The translations under genes were made by a program, and so were the position numbers. DNA of 64,000 bases from Bacteroidota bacterium (GTDB lineage Bacteria > Bacteroidota > Bacteroidia > Chitinophagales > Saprospiraceae): assembly GCA_018222965.1 (NCBI GenBank), contig JAAEZH010000009.1, positions 83,646 through 147,645 of the forward strand, written 5' to 3'. Numbering within the stretch: the first letter of the stretch is position 1; each line of letters begins with the position of its first letter. Positions 27,175 through 34,843 of the stretch are shown one piece after another. Below the pieces are notes generated by a model. It had not been told where the DNA came from and searched no databases. It saw nothing but the letters and a program-made list of their open reading frames with translations.

Positions 27175-27687
27175 TCAGGATTCCCTGGAGATTTTCCAGC
27201 GCCAAACCATACCTGCCATGGGGTCATCCAGTTCATCGACCCTGGAAAAACCACATTTCTCCAATACCCGGCAGGAAGCATTCTTTTCAGCCAGGGTATG
27301 GGCAAGAATGGTTTTTACGGCTGCAAATCCCCAGGCTCTTTCTACCAGTTTCGTGGCAATTTGGGTAGCGATCCCTCTTCCACGAAATCCTTTACTTACC
27401 TCATAGCCGATCTCGATGGCACCTGTTTCGTCGGGTTTTCCTTTATAGCCGCAACTGCCAACCAGTATCCTTTTGTCTTCCAGAATTGGCAACCAGGTCC
27501 ACCAGGGGGCCACATCCGGATCGCGTTCCACCTTCTTAATAACATATTCAAAAGCAGACCGGCCAAACTCGGTCCAGGGGTTTGGGACTTCCACCTCCAG
27601 ATAGTCGGCAAGATGGTCGTCTCCCTGAAGAACAGCCTTAATCAGGGGGAGGTCGCAATTAATAAGTTTTATTTGGTTGGCATGCAT
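27175..27687 (-). CDS. GNAT acetyltransferase (RimJ/RimL-like)
   Basis: A 170-residue GNAT; an in-frame ATG four codons earlier (27699) is also possible. The acetyl-CoA loop is GFRGRGIATQIATKL (about residues 95-110), followed by a typical NASCRVLEKCGFSRV motif of the RimJ/RimL group. It is not an ArgA-type enzyme despite lying beside the arg operon; the gap is 176 bases. A MITE-like element lies directly before its start. Confidence 0.85.
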   Translation of the reverse strand: MHANQIKLINCDLPLIKAVLQGDDHLADYLEVEVPNPWTEFGRSAFEYVIKKVERDPDVAPWWTWLPILEDKRILVGSCGYKGKPDETGAIEIGYEVSKGFRGRGIATQIATKLVERAWGFAAVKTILAHTLAEKNASCRVLEKCGFSRVDELDDPMAGMVWRWKISRES

Positions 27688-27700
27688 AGACCTTAACATA

Positions 27701-27860
27701 GAAGTTGTTTAAAAATAGCTCACTGGCTCCTGAAAAAGCCTTTCCATCCCACTTTTCCCTTTTTTCTCGCCCCGTAGCGCTGCTATGCGGCTCTAAAAAA
27801 GCTTCAACTGGAATGAAAAATCAATTCTCAGAACCTCAGCAGCCATTCTTAAACAACTTC
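27701..27860. mobile_element. MITE-like 160-bp element with terminal inverted repeats
   Basis: The two ends, 27701-27720 and 27841-27860, are inverted repeats matching at 18 of 20 positions, including a perfect 12-bp end GAAGTTGTTTAA. There is no ORF inside. A direct duplication of the flanks could not be confirmed. The size and structure fit a miniature inverted-repeat element; a large regulatory hairpin is the alternative. Confidence 0.5.
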
Positions 27861-27922
27861 ATAAGGTATTCTGGCGACACCTAAATCAAGTTTCCCTTTT
27901 TGCGCGACCAGCCCTTTTTATA

Positions 27923-28285
27923 TCAGGCCTTATTTCGCCGAAAGGCATAAAGAAACGGACGATCCATCAAGAGCAACAAGGCAGCAGCGATAATGATGTT
28001 TTTCACGATATACTGCCCGACGAGGGTAAAGGCAAAAGGCGCTTTTGTAAATACCAGTTCCGGGAAAAAGAACATAGGTGAGAACGTAAAGATAATATGA
28101 ACGAAGGCAAGATTGATGGCAAAGCGGCGAAATATTCCCAACACCAGCATCAGGCCTACCAGCACTTCCCAAATGGCCAGTAAAACAATGGCAACCTGAG
28201 AGGGTATCAACCCAAATGTGAGCAATTCAATGGTATCCTTGGCCAATCCTTCGGCGGGACTGAGTTCTGGAAAAAACTTGAGCAT
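27923..28285 (-). CDS. DoxX-family membrane protein, N-terminus uncertain
   Basis: A 120-residue hydrophobic protein with about three membrane helices, of the DoxX/SURF4-like type (VLLAIWEVLVGLMLVLGIF). The first helix seems to begin upstream in the same frame (IAIAIGIVYIWFGMLKFFPE), but this stretch has no ATG, GTG or TTG before the in-frame stop. An ATG exists 14 codons further up in the +1 frame. A one-base frameshift or an unusual start is therefore possible. The C-terminus AFRRNKA is encoded by a dispersed-repeat copy (27933). Confidence 0.7.
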   Translation of the reverse strand: MLKFFPELSPAEGLAKDTIELLTFGLIPSQVAIVLLAIWEVLVGLMLVLGIFRRFAINLAFVHIIFTFSPMFFFPELVFTKAPFAFTLVGQYIVKNIIIAAALLLLMDRPFLYAFRRNKA

Positions 28286-28601
28286 TCCGAACCAGATGTA
28301 GACGATCCCGATAGCAATGGCTATCGTGTTTTTCTTTAGTTGGCATTTTCCGTTTATTTAACTGAGATTATAATTCTGCTCCTGCAAAAAGAGGTTTGGA
28401 GACCAAACCTCTTCCGCATCAGCATGCTTTAGGTTTTCTTCTATCGCGTTATAGTCTACGAGCAAGGAATACTACCAATTTCCAGAAAATGCCTGAAACG
28501 GGAAAGGTCCTTTATGCAAAGACACAGATTAAATGTGTGGAAAGGCTGTTTTTACGCGTGGAGAGGAACAGCGAAAAGGCCGAAAACAGGAAAAACCGGC
28601 A
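28286..28601. other. Intergenic region, 316 bases, no gene seen
   Basis: Between the DoxX gene and the secreted hypothetical gene, both on the minus strand. It contains the short upstream DoxX-like coding stretch, a perfect 11-bp hairpin at 28389-28413 and an imperfect CGATAGC/GCTATCG inverted repeat near 28305. No other ORF with coding signs was seen. Confidence 0.6.
28389..28413 (-). terminator. Intrinsic terminator hairpin
   Basis: Arms AAGAGGTTTGG and CCAAACCTCTT are perfect complements around AGA. On the minus strand the stem is followed by TTTTTGC, so it probably ends transcription of the upstream secreted protein gene (28602-29177). Confidence 0.8.
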
Positions 28602-29177
28602 TTACTTCAACTTGATTTTGCGCACATTGTTAAAGCGAAACTCGGAAAGGTTGGCCAATTCAGTCTCCACCCAGGTGTTCCATTTTGGCTGAATCTCATC
28701 AATCGGACGGTTGCTGTAATCCCGCTCAAATGCCATGCGTTTCATGTTATAGGCTGCCATAATTTCCTCCTGAATTACATCCGCATGCTGCAGGTCGTAT
28801 GCCAGAATTTTTCGGTCGGCAAGCAGGCGCTTTCTAAATCTTCGGCAAAACACCTCTGCCAGATCAAACTTGATTTTTTGAAACCACAACTCATATTCCA
28901 GATCGTGGATACTGGTATCGATCCAGGAGGATGATCGGACATATACATTCTCTACAGCCTTGTTGAAATTCTTGGTCATACCAGCGAGTGCCGGACGAGA
29001 ATACTGGATATTAAACTGGGCAAAACTCTTGGATCGATTGTGGTCACTTCTCCAAATACAAAAATCCTCCACGGTAAAATCAAAGTCGGCCTGCCAAAGC
29101 ATGGGATCACACTTTTGACTATATCCCACATTGTAAATGGAAAACACTATACCTAAGACCAACACGAATGCCTTCAT
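28602..29177 (-). CDS. Secreted hypothetical protein, 191 aa
   Basis: Unrecognised. An N-terminal signal peptide (MKAFVLVLGIVFSIYNVGYSQ) precedes a mature part rich in aromatic and basic residues. An FDFTVEDFCIWRSDHNRSKS segment is followed by long amphipathic helices (FDLAEVFCRRFRKRLLADRK). Such domains appear in Bacteroidota proteins with a DUF922-like, putative metallopeptidase-type fold, but no HExxH motif is present, so no function is claimed. It stands alone with a terminator ~190 bases downstream. Confidence 0.65.
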   Translation of the reverse strand: MKAFVLVLGIVFSIYNVGYSQKCDPMLWQADFDFTVEDFCIWRSDHNRSKSFAQFNIQYSRPALAGMTKNFNKAVENVYVRSSSWIDTSIHDLEYELWFQKIKFDLAEVFCRRFRKRLLADRKILAYDLQHADVIQEEIMAAYNMKRMAFERDYSNRPIDEIQPKWNTWVETELANLSEFRFNNVRKIKLK

Positions 29178-29357
29178 TTTCCCGGAGTGATTTTTAAATT
29201 GGCTTCAAAGATAAATTTTAGTCCTGCAGGGATCAAGATTCCCGGCATGACTTTTTTGTTAAGAAGCTGCCTTAGCTGCCAGGATGTTGATTTGATTTTT
29301 CCGGCTTTCGCCGAATATTGCCTCCGGCACCACGAATAGACATTCGGCGAAAGCCTC

Positions 29358-30185
29358 TTAGAAGCTCAATTCTGCCAAAACCGGCAAATGATCGGAGACC
29401 CAAAGACCAGTAGGACGACGGTCATCTATCTGCCGAACGCGTTCCACCTGCAGGTTCTTAATAAATATATAGTCGATGCGCTTTTCCGGTACAAACGCCG
29501 GATCAAAATGATTGAAAGTACCTGCCGGGCCGTAAAAAGCTGCCCCGGCCAGTTCCCGCACATCGTCCATTCCCCCGCGAAAGACTTCAATGGGTGCACT
29601 TTCGGGCGTTGCATTAAAATCCCCCGTTAGCACTACCCGGCTCGACTCCGGCAAGTCTTCGATTCTTTGCAGGATCAGCTCCGCAGAATGAAGGCGCGCT
29701 TCTTCTCCGATGTGATCAAAATGGGCGTTAAAAACATAAAAGACAGCGTCTGTATTTCTTTCCCGAAATTTCCCCCAGCTGCAAATACGCTCCATGGAGG
29801 CATCCCAGCCCACAGAAACCCGCTCCGGACTTTCAGACAGCCAAAAGGTGTTTGACTCCATTAATTCAAAGCGGCTGCTGTCGTACAGAATGGCTGAAAA
29901 TTCTCCTTTTTCATCGCCGTCGTCTCGTCCTTTTCCTGTAAAAGCGTATTGAGGATTCTCTGCCAATAAGTAGCTTAGCTGGTGCAGCAGCGCCTCCTGC
30001 ACGCCAACAAAATCCGGTTGATAATAATGCAGGAGCCCGGCTACGTCTGCCTTGCGTTCCGACCAGGCATTGAGGCCATCTTTGGGATTGTCATACCGAA
30101 TATTGTAAGACATCACCTCAACCGATTGAGCTTGCAAAAAAACGGGTGATAAAAGAAAGGAGGCAATCAGTAATTTGACGTTCAT
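29358..30185 (-). CDS. Secreted endonuclease/exonuclease/phosphatase-family hydrolase
   Basis: A 275-residue EEP-family protein with a signal peptide (LLIASFLLSPVFLQAQS). Catalytic signature blocks are VMSYNIRYDN, VGVQEALLHQL (catalytic glutamate), FNAHFDHIGEEAR, LTGDFNATPES and the C-terminal WVSDHLPVLAEL, in which aspartate-histidine complete the site. Substrate may be DNA, phospholipid or inositol phosphate. It overlaps the upstream gene by four bases. It is the last gene of a three-gene coupled operon (30960 to 29358). Confidence 0.88.
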   Translation of the reverse strand: MNVKLLIASFLLSPVFLQAQSVEVMSYNIRYDNPKDGLNAWSERKADVAGLLHYYQPDFVGVQEALLHQLSYLLAENPQYAFTGKGRDDGDEKGEFSAILYDSSRFELMESNTFWLSESPERVSVGWDASMERICSWGKFRERNTDAVFYVFNAHFDHIGEEARLHSAELILQRIEDLPESSRVVLTGDFNATPESAPIEVFRGGMDDVRELAGAAFYGPAGTFNHFDPAFVPEKRIDYIFIKNLQVERVRQIDDRRPTGLWVSDHLPVLAELSF

Positions 30186-30598
30186 ATCTTCAATATTTTT
30201 GAAACCTCCTCCTTACTCATTCCTTCCCGATAGCGAAAATGAATGGCATGCATCCAGGCTTCCAGCTTTCCGCGAATGGCGAACCGATCTTTTGAGGAAT
30301 ATTCTTCCACATACTCCCAAACTTCAGCTGCATTCGGGTCCACTATAACGATACACAACCGAAATGCACCATCCATAGAAGCTTCCGGATACCAACCCAA
30401 ATCAATCAGGATGGTCCGCTCCGGAATTTGATGGCGGCCTTTTTTCAATTGGAGATGAGAGATTTGAAGCAGCGATTCTTTGAAACAATCCCAGTTATCT
30501 ATACCTCCGTCCTCGGCAACAATCGGGTCAACATCGGCAAAGTGATTGTAGGTTACGGCCCATCCTGCGGGAATACGGAGTCGCAATAAATTATCCAT
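30182..30598 (-). CDS. Conserved-looking hypothetical protein, 138 aa
   Basis: Unrecognised cytoplasmic protein without signal peptide or membrane segment. It has a strand-rich N-terminal half (LRLRIPAGWAVTYNHFADVD) and a helical C-terminus ending with MSKEEVSKILKI. It is the middle gene of a coupled operon: its start overlaps the upstream membrane protein stop by one base and its end overlaps the EEP hydrolase start by four. Context gives no clear role. Confidence 0.68.
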   Translation of the reverse strand: MDNLLRLRIPAGWAVTYNHFADVDPIVAEDGGIDNWDCFKESLLQISHLQLKKGRHQIPERTILIDLGWYPEASMDGAFRLCIVIVDPNAAEVWEYVEEYSSKDRFAIRGKLEAWMHAIHFRYREGMSKEEVSKILKI

Positions 30599-30960
30599 TA
30601 ATTGTCTTTCGGATTTGGAGGTTTTTTCTTTTTTAGATACACAAAAAGAGCCAGCAGTGACATAACCGCTGCCGTTAGCCAGGCATACTGGATGTAGTTG
30701 GCACCAGACAAATGATAATCCCAGGCTATAGAAGCAGTTACCATTACATTCATACCCAGAATCAACACATTGAGTCTGGTTTTGACAGACTCCTTAAACA
30801 AAGGCAGGACCATCATTATATTAAATGCTGCAGCCAGGAACTGTAATACTGCCATTCCCCATTTACCATCTTGCACAAGGCCTACCCCTCCCAACAGGAA
30901 AAGAAAGCCGTTAAGCAAAAAGGCGATTTTCAATACGCGCTTTTTCTTTTCAGTATCCAT
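30598..30960 (-). CDS. Small integral membrane protein, 120 aa
   Basis: About four hydrophobic segments (residues 10-30, 35-52, 62-80, 86-105) and lysine-rich ends (MDTEKKKRVLK and KKKKPPNPKDN) make this an inner-membrane protein with both ends in the cytoplasm. No family recognised. It is the first gene of a three-gene operon with the hypothetical protein and the secreted EEP hydrolase. Confidence 0.7.
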   Translation of the reverse strand: MDTEKKKRVLKIAFLLNGFLFLLGGVGLVQDGKWGMAVLQFLAAAFNIMMVLPLFKESVKTRLNVLILGMNVMVTASIAWDYHLSGANYIQYAWLTAAVMSLLALFVYLKKKKPPNPKDN

Positions 30961-31081
30961 TAATGTTTGCTTCAGACAGGTTTCCGGTCTTTTGACCTGT
31001 CAACAAAATAAGCATTTGAAAATGGATCAACTTTTAGCTCCTTTCAGCGTTGCATTAGGGAACTGAAAAACCAGCTACCCC

Positions 31082-32050
31082 ATGACACTACGCAAACTAG
31101 GCGACACTCATATTGAAACCGCTCCCATTATTTTAGGCGGCAATGTTTTCGGCTGGACCATAGACGAAAAACAATCCTTCGAAATTCTCGACTCATTCCT
31201 CGATCTTGGATTCAACACCATCGATACGGCAGACATGTATTCGGTCTGGGCCGATGGTAACCAGGGCGGCGAATCAGAAACCATCATCGGAAAATGGATG
31301 AAAAGCCGGGGCAATCGGGACAAAGTCAACATCATTACCAAGGTCGGAAGCGATTTGGGTCAGGGACATAAAGACCTTTCGGCAAGTTACATTTCGGAGG
31401 CCGTAGATAAATCTCTTCACAGATTACAAACAGATCGAATCGACCTCTACCTCTCTCATTTTGACGATGAGCGCACCCCGGTGGAGGAAACCCTCCAGAC
31501 CTACGACAAACTGGTGCAAGCAGGTAAAGTGCGTTATATTGGCGCAAGCAACTTTAGTCCGGAGAGATTACAGGAATCCCTCGATGCAAGCCGCAAAAAC
31601 GGCTGGGCCAAATACCAGGTCTACCAACCGGAATACAACCTCTATGATCGGGCTGGTTTTGAAGAAAGTACCTCCCCAATATGCCAAAAGGAAAAACTGG
31701 GAGTGATCAACTATTTCTCTTTAGCAAGCGGCTTCCTTACCGGAAAATATCGGGACAAGAGCGATAGAAGTAAAAGCGTAAGGGGTAGCAAAGTAGAAAA
31801 ATATTTAAATGATAAAGGCCATCGGATTCTTCATGCTTTAGACAGCATCAGTCAAAAACATAATACCACCCAGGCTGCCGTCTCGCTGGCCTGGTTGATG
31901 GAAAGTCCGCTGATTACAGCACCTATTGCCAGTGCTACCCAAAAGCACCATTTGGAAGCATTCGCGGAAGCGGTAAAAACAAACCTGTCTAAAGAAGATA
32001 TGGATGTCCTGAATGAGGTTTCTTCCGGGATCACCGGTTCAAAGGGATAA
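31082..32050 (+). CDS. Aldo/keto reductase
   Basis: A 322-residue NADPH-dependent oxidoreductase of the AKR barrel fold. Catalytic residues are visible in FNTIDTADMYSVW (aspartate and tyrosine), VNIITKVGSD (lysine) and IDLYLSHFDDE (histidine). GVINYFSLASGFLTGKYRD and the C-terminal TQKHHLEAFAEA match the YajO/Tas-like branch. It probably reduces an aldehyde or ketone. It is divergent from the 120-aa membrane protein gene. A variant TTCGCGGAA repeat lies near the 3' end. Confidence 0.9.
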   Translation: MTLRKLGDTHIETAPIILGGNVFGWTIDEKQSFEILDSFLDLGFNTIDTADMYSVWADGNQGGESETIIGKWMKSRGNRDKVNIITKVGSDLGQGHKDLSASYISEAVDKSLHRLQTDRIDLYLSHFDDERTPVEETLQTYDKLVQAGKVRYIGASNFSPERLQESLDASRKNGWAKYQVYQPEYNLYDRAGFEESTSPICQKEKLGVINYFSLASGFLTGKYRDKSDRSKSVRGSKVEKYLNDKGHRILHALDSISQKHNTTQAAVSLAWLMESPLITAPIASATQKHHLEAFAEAVKTNLSKEDMDVLNEVSSGITGSKG

Positions 32051-32111
32051 ATCTTGATAAAAGAGATCATTCCATTTTCCACTTAATCTGGGTGTTTTCA
32101 TTTATTGTTTT

Positions 32112-32343
32112 TTAGGTTTGCCTCACCTGGATGATCCGCACCGGACAGGCTTTGGCTGCCTTTTCAGCGTCCTCGAAAGCCAAATCATCAGCCAACTTTA
32201 TCGTAATTGATGGAAGAGCGGGCCCGCATATTGAGCTGTGTTACGCCAAAGTAGACAGAATCAGCTCCGTTGTCGATGGCAGCCTGAAGCGCATCAAAGC
32301 TACCGGCAGGAGCCATAAGTTCGATTTTACCGTCAGTTGTCAT
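32112..32343 (-). pseudogene. Deletion scar: U32 peptidase N-terminus joined to ferredoxin C-terminus
   Basis: From an ATG at 32343, 51 codons read [20 protein letters not shown] and onward through [10 protein letters not shown] and [12 protein letters not shown], which is the start of a U32-family peptidase, before a stop at 32188. In the next frame, 32112-32199 reads AFEDAEKAAKACPVRIIQV, the end of a small 4Fe-4S ferredoxin with its last cysteine motif. The middle and end of the first gene and the start of the second are missing. A deletion between two genes that fused their ends out of frame is the simplest explanation. Confidence 0.7.
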
Positions 32344-32355
32344 GTGTTTGATTTT

Positions 32356-33537
32356 TCACTTTTGAAGATAGTCTTCGACAAATTTTGTCAGGGTTTCGCC
32401 ATGCAAATTCTTGGCCAGCACCCGGCCTTCTGCATCCAGCAAAAAATTGGCGGGAATGGTCTGAATACGCAAGCTTTCCATAAAAGGAGCCTCATCCCCC
32501 TGCAGATGAGAGGCATGCGGCCACATAGAAATACCGTCTTTTTCAATGGCTTTTTCCCAGGGTTTCCGACTCGCTTCCAGTGCATAACCCAGGATCTGGA
32601 AGCCCATTTCTTGTTGTGCTTCCCACAATGGAATCAGCACATTTCGGTTTTCCCGTCTGCAGGGGGCACACCAGCTGGCCCAAAGGTCGACAAGAGTCAA
32701 TTTTTCTCCAAGCAATTCATACAAATCAGTGGTATCGCCCGACAGCATGGGCAGGGCAAAATTTGGCATGGGCACGCCAGATAGCAGCGGTAAATTTGCC
32801 GGATCTGCCATCTCACAAAGCTCCTGTACCCAGGAATGTTTTGGGTATTCCGGTTCCCATTTCAGGCATTGGGAAACCAAAAATTCAGGCACTCTTTCGT
32901 AGTCTCCTTCCGGGCTTACCCAGCGTACAGCCTGTAGGGCCGGAAGGAGGAATCCTGTATTTTCGGCGAAAGCCATCACCGCTTGCTGGTATTCCAAATA
33001 GGCGGCCTCTTCTTCTAGCAGAAAGGAAGCTTCCTGCTCCCCATGACTGATTTTTTCCATGTATATTTTATGCGCCTTTCGGCGAATGTCGGTCAGCTGC
33101 AGAAGAGCCAGATTAGCGGAATTGGGATTGCGGATGGAAAAGCTGGACTGAAAAAAAGCTGCATCTGCAGAAATCTCCATGCGTTGCCCACCGTGACAAA
33201 TAATGGGATGGTAATTGGCTTTGGCCGGATCTTCCGTATTAAGGCGATTCAAAAAGCGCTCGCCCTTTTTCTGTATGGCCAGCTGAAACAATGTTCCCTC
33301 TTCCATTTGTGGCAAAAAAACGAAAGCAAAACGTCCATCCGCTGATATCTCACTCGAGTCCACAACTTTTCCTCTAAAGCTTGCGGATACATCTTCCAGG
33401 TTTTCGGGCTGGATTAGATAGACCCGTCGGGCCCAATCGCTGTCTTCCGGCATATTGACCACCCCGGACAATTCGGGTTCCGGCTGACAAGACCAAAAGA
33501 AAAGAGGGAGAAAAAACAGGATAATTCGCTGTATCAT
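32356..33537 (-). CDS. TlpA-like thioredoxin lipoprotein
   Basis: A 393-residue lipoprotein: lipobox at FFLPLFFWSCQ (residues 7-17), an N-terminal DUF4369-like beta domain, a helical middle part, and a C-terminal thioredoxin fold with the redox motif WASWCAPCRREN. The cis-proline region IQTIPANFLLDAEG is present. It is a periplasm- or outer-membrane-facing thiol-disulfide reductase. Its ATG follows immediately after the TGA of the 54-aa gene, so the two are coupled. Two dispersed-repeat copies are inside. Confidence 0.88.
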   Translation of the reverse strand: MIQRIILFFLPLFFWSCQPEPELSGVVNMPEDSDWARRVYLIQPENLEDVSASFRGKVVDSSEISADGRFAFVFLPQMEEGTLFQLAIQKKGERFLNRLNTEDPAKANYHPIICHGGQRMEISADAAFFQSSFSIRNPNSANLALLQLTDIRRKAHKIYMEKISHGEQEASFLLEEEAAYLEYQQAVMAFAENTGFLLPALQAVRWVSPEGDYERVPEFLVSQCLKWEPEYPKHSWVQELCEMADPANLPLLSGVPMPNFALPMLSGDTTDLYELLGEKLTLVDLWASWCAPCRRENRNVLIPLWEAQQEMGFQILGYALEASRKPWEKAIEKDGISMWPHASHLQGDEAPFMESLRIQTIPANFLLDAEGRVLAKNLHGETLTKFVEDYLQK

Positions 33538-33702
33538 TCAGGAGGCTTTTTTCCCTTCTTCTTCTGAATGAATGTCCTTTACGTTTTCCTCATCGGCTTG
33601 TTCAACTACAGGTCCGCTGAGTTTACGCACCAGAAAAACGAAACCTACGACAAAGTGGGCAAGCACAACAAAAACGGCAATGTAAAATACGGTATCACTC
33701 AT
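33538..33702 (-). CDS. Small single-pass membrane protein, 54 aa
   Basis: A 54-codon ORF: MSDTVFYIAVFVVLAHFVV forms one transmembrane helix followed by a basic turn (LVRKLSG) and an acidic tail (DEENVKDIHSEEEGKK). The TGA stop at 33538 is directly followed by the ATG of the TlpA-like gene, which points to translational coupling. The pattern of helix and acidic cytoplasmic tail resembles small accessory subunits of membrane complexes, but nothing specific is recognised. Confidence 0.7.
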   Translation of the reverse strand: MSDTVFYIAVFVVLAHFVVGFVFLVRKLSGPVVEQADEENVKDIHSEEEGKKAS

Positions 33703-33791
33703 TTGCGCAGTGTTTTGCGCAAAATTCCGGCTTTCGCCGAAAAAAGCCAGTGACTTTTGTCACAAAAATGGGAGAGATTGACAGGGTTTTC

Positions 33792-34199
33792 CTATTTCTT
33801 ATATTCCAGCCAATCGCCCGATTCTACTACTTCCAAGTCGCTGACGTCCTTATTGTATACATAGACCCAGAATCCTTCCTTTCCCTCAAAAGGCATAACT
33901 TTCTTCCGCAAATAACGAGAATGCTCCGGATCATTGGGAAAGAAGTCTTCATACTCATCGAGTAGCGGGAGGCAAATCGGATCCAGAATCTCAAACACAT
34001 CGCAAATCACTGTAGAATCCCCCTCCAGGATCAGCCCGGGATAGCGCTCCAGGCTGTAAAGCGTGCCGGGAACACGGCAGGTGTAGGCATACCTCAATTT
34101 ATCACCCAGCCCCAACATGCTAAAAACACCATAGTCTTTTCGAAGGGTACCGTAAAACCCCATTAAACTTACATCCTCCTCGCTTTCTAAATTTCGCAT
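33792..34199 (-). CDS. Gamma-glutamylcyclotransferase (GGCT/AIG2-like)
   Basis: A 135-residue protein of the GGCT fold. The substrate-binding YGTLR motif lies near residue 16 and the catalytic glutamate in LLDEYEDFF at about 82. RYLRKKVMPF and WVYVYN are conserved strands. An alternative start is the ATG 12 codons later (MGFYGTLRK), giving the usual distance to YGTLR. It likely acts on gamma-glutamyl amines or peptides. It stands alone; the upstream region holds two palindromic repeats. Confidence 0.8.
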   Translation of the reverse strand: MRNLESEEDVSLMGFYGTLRKDYGVFSMLGLGDKLRYAYTCRVPGTLYSLERYPGLILEGDSTVICDVFEILDPICLPLLDEYEDFFPNDPEHSRYLRKKVMPFEGKEGFWVYVYNKDVSDLEVVESGDWLEYKK

Positions 34200-34270
34200 C
34201 TAGTATCTGTCATTTTTTCATTGAATAGGTACTATTTCTCTTTCATTTTATCTAACTGCTCCTCAATTGG

Positions 34271-34318
34271 ATTTAACTCGACATGACATGTTACTCGACA
34301 TGACATGTCGAGTTAAAT
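34271..34318. repeat. ACTCGACATGACATG palindrome, second copy
   Basis: Outer arms ATTTAACTCGACATG (34271-34285) and CATGTCGAGTTAAAT (34304-34318) are perfect complements. Between them a second direct ACTCGACATGACATGT unit is present, so the element is a duplicated half-site plus hairpin. It lies upstream of the GGCT gene in non-coding DNA and belongs to the same family as 19634-19671. Confidence 0.92.
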
Positions 34319-34438
34319 CAGATGCTAAGAGCACAACCACAAACAACAGACTCAATCATATACTAAACACTGTAAATCAACAACATACACCGATAAAGTA
34401 AGTCAAAAAAACACTACAAGCAGGAACGTCAAAGGAAC

Positions 34439-34472
34439 TCGACATGACATGTCGGGCGACATGTCATGTCGA
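34439..34472. repeat. ACTCGACATGACATGTC palindrome, third copy
   Basis: Arms TCGACATGACATGTCG (34439-34454) and CGACATGTCATGTCGA (34457-34472) are perfect complements around GG. It is 14 bases past the stop of the DUF4180 gene on the minus strand, where it could act as a transcription terminator or transcript-end stabiliser. Confidence 0.95.
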
Positions 34473-34486
34473 AAAACCAACAGCAC

Positions 34487-34843
34487 TTAACCACTCAAAA
34501 CCGCATACCCCTCTTCCACGCTCCCGACAAAATTGATTCGCCTGACCTTATTGCTCTCCCGGATAAATGCCCGCAAACTGTCACTTTTGACCTCCGAGAA
34601 ATCGCCTACTATTGCTAAATATCCATCATAAGTTGAGAACTTCTGGAGGATATCTCCAGCCAATCCTGTCTTCAGGTTAAAAAATGACTCATCCAGATTT
34701 GTATGCTTTAGGATCATCTTATTGGTTCCGGAGTACAGGCAATTCATCAGGAGTTCAGCAGCATCCTGTGTCGAATGAATTATTAAATCTTCTGCAACCA
34801 GTGCAAAGACTTCGGAATGTTTTTCAATGAGTTTAATCTCCAT
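34487..34843 (-). CDS. DUF4180 domain protein, 118 aa
   Basis: A 118-residue cytoplasmic protein matching DUF4180 over its full length: LVAEDLIIHSTQDAAELLMN, KMILKHTNLDESFFNLKTGL and YLAIVGDFSEVKSDSLRAFI are typical blocks. Function unknown; some members are linked to regulators. It is isolated and ends against the third ACTCGACATG palindrome. Confidence 0.85.
   Translation of the reverse strand: MEIKLIEKHSEVFALVAEDLIIHSTQDAAELLMNCLYSGTNKMILKHTNLDESFFNLKTGLAGDILQKFSTYDGYLAIVGDFSEVKSDSLRAFIRESNKVRRINFVGSVEEGYAVLSG

Noticed and set aside
27175..27687. GNAT gene as an ArgA-type N-acetylglutamate synthase
   Set aside because: Motifs match RimJ/RimL enzymes, and argJ already supplies the acetyl group in a cyclic pathway.
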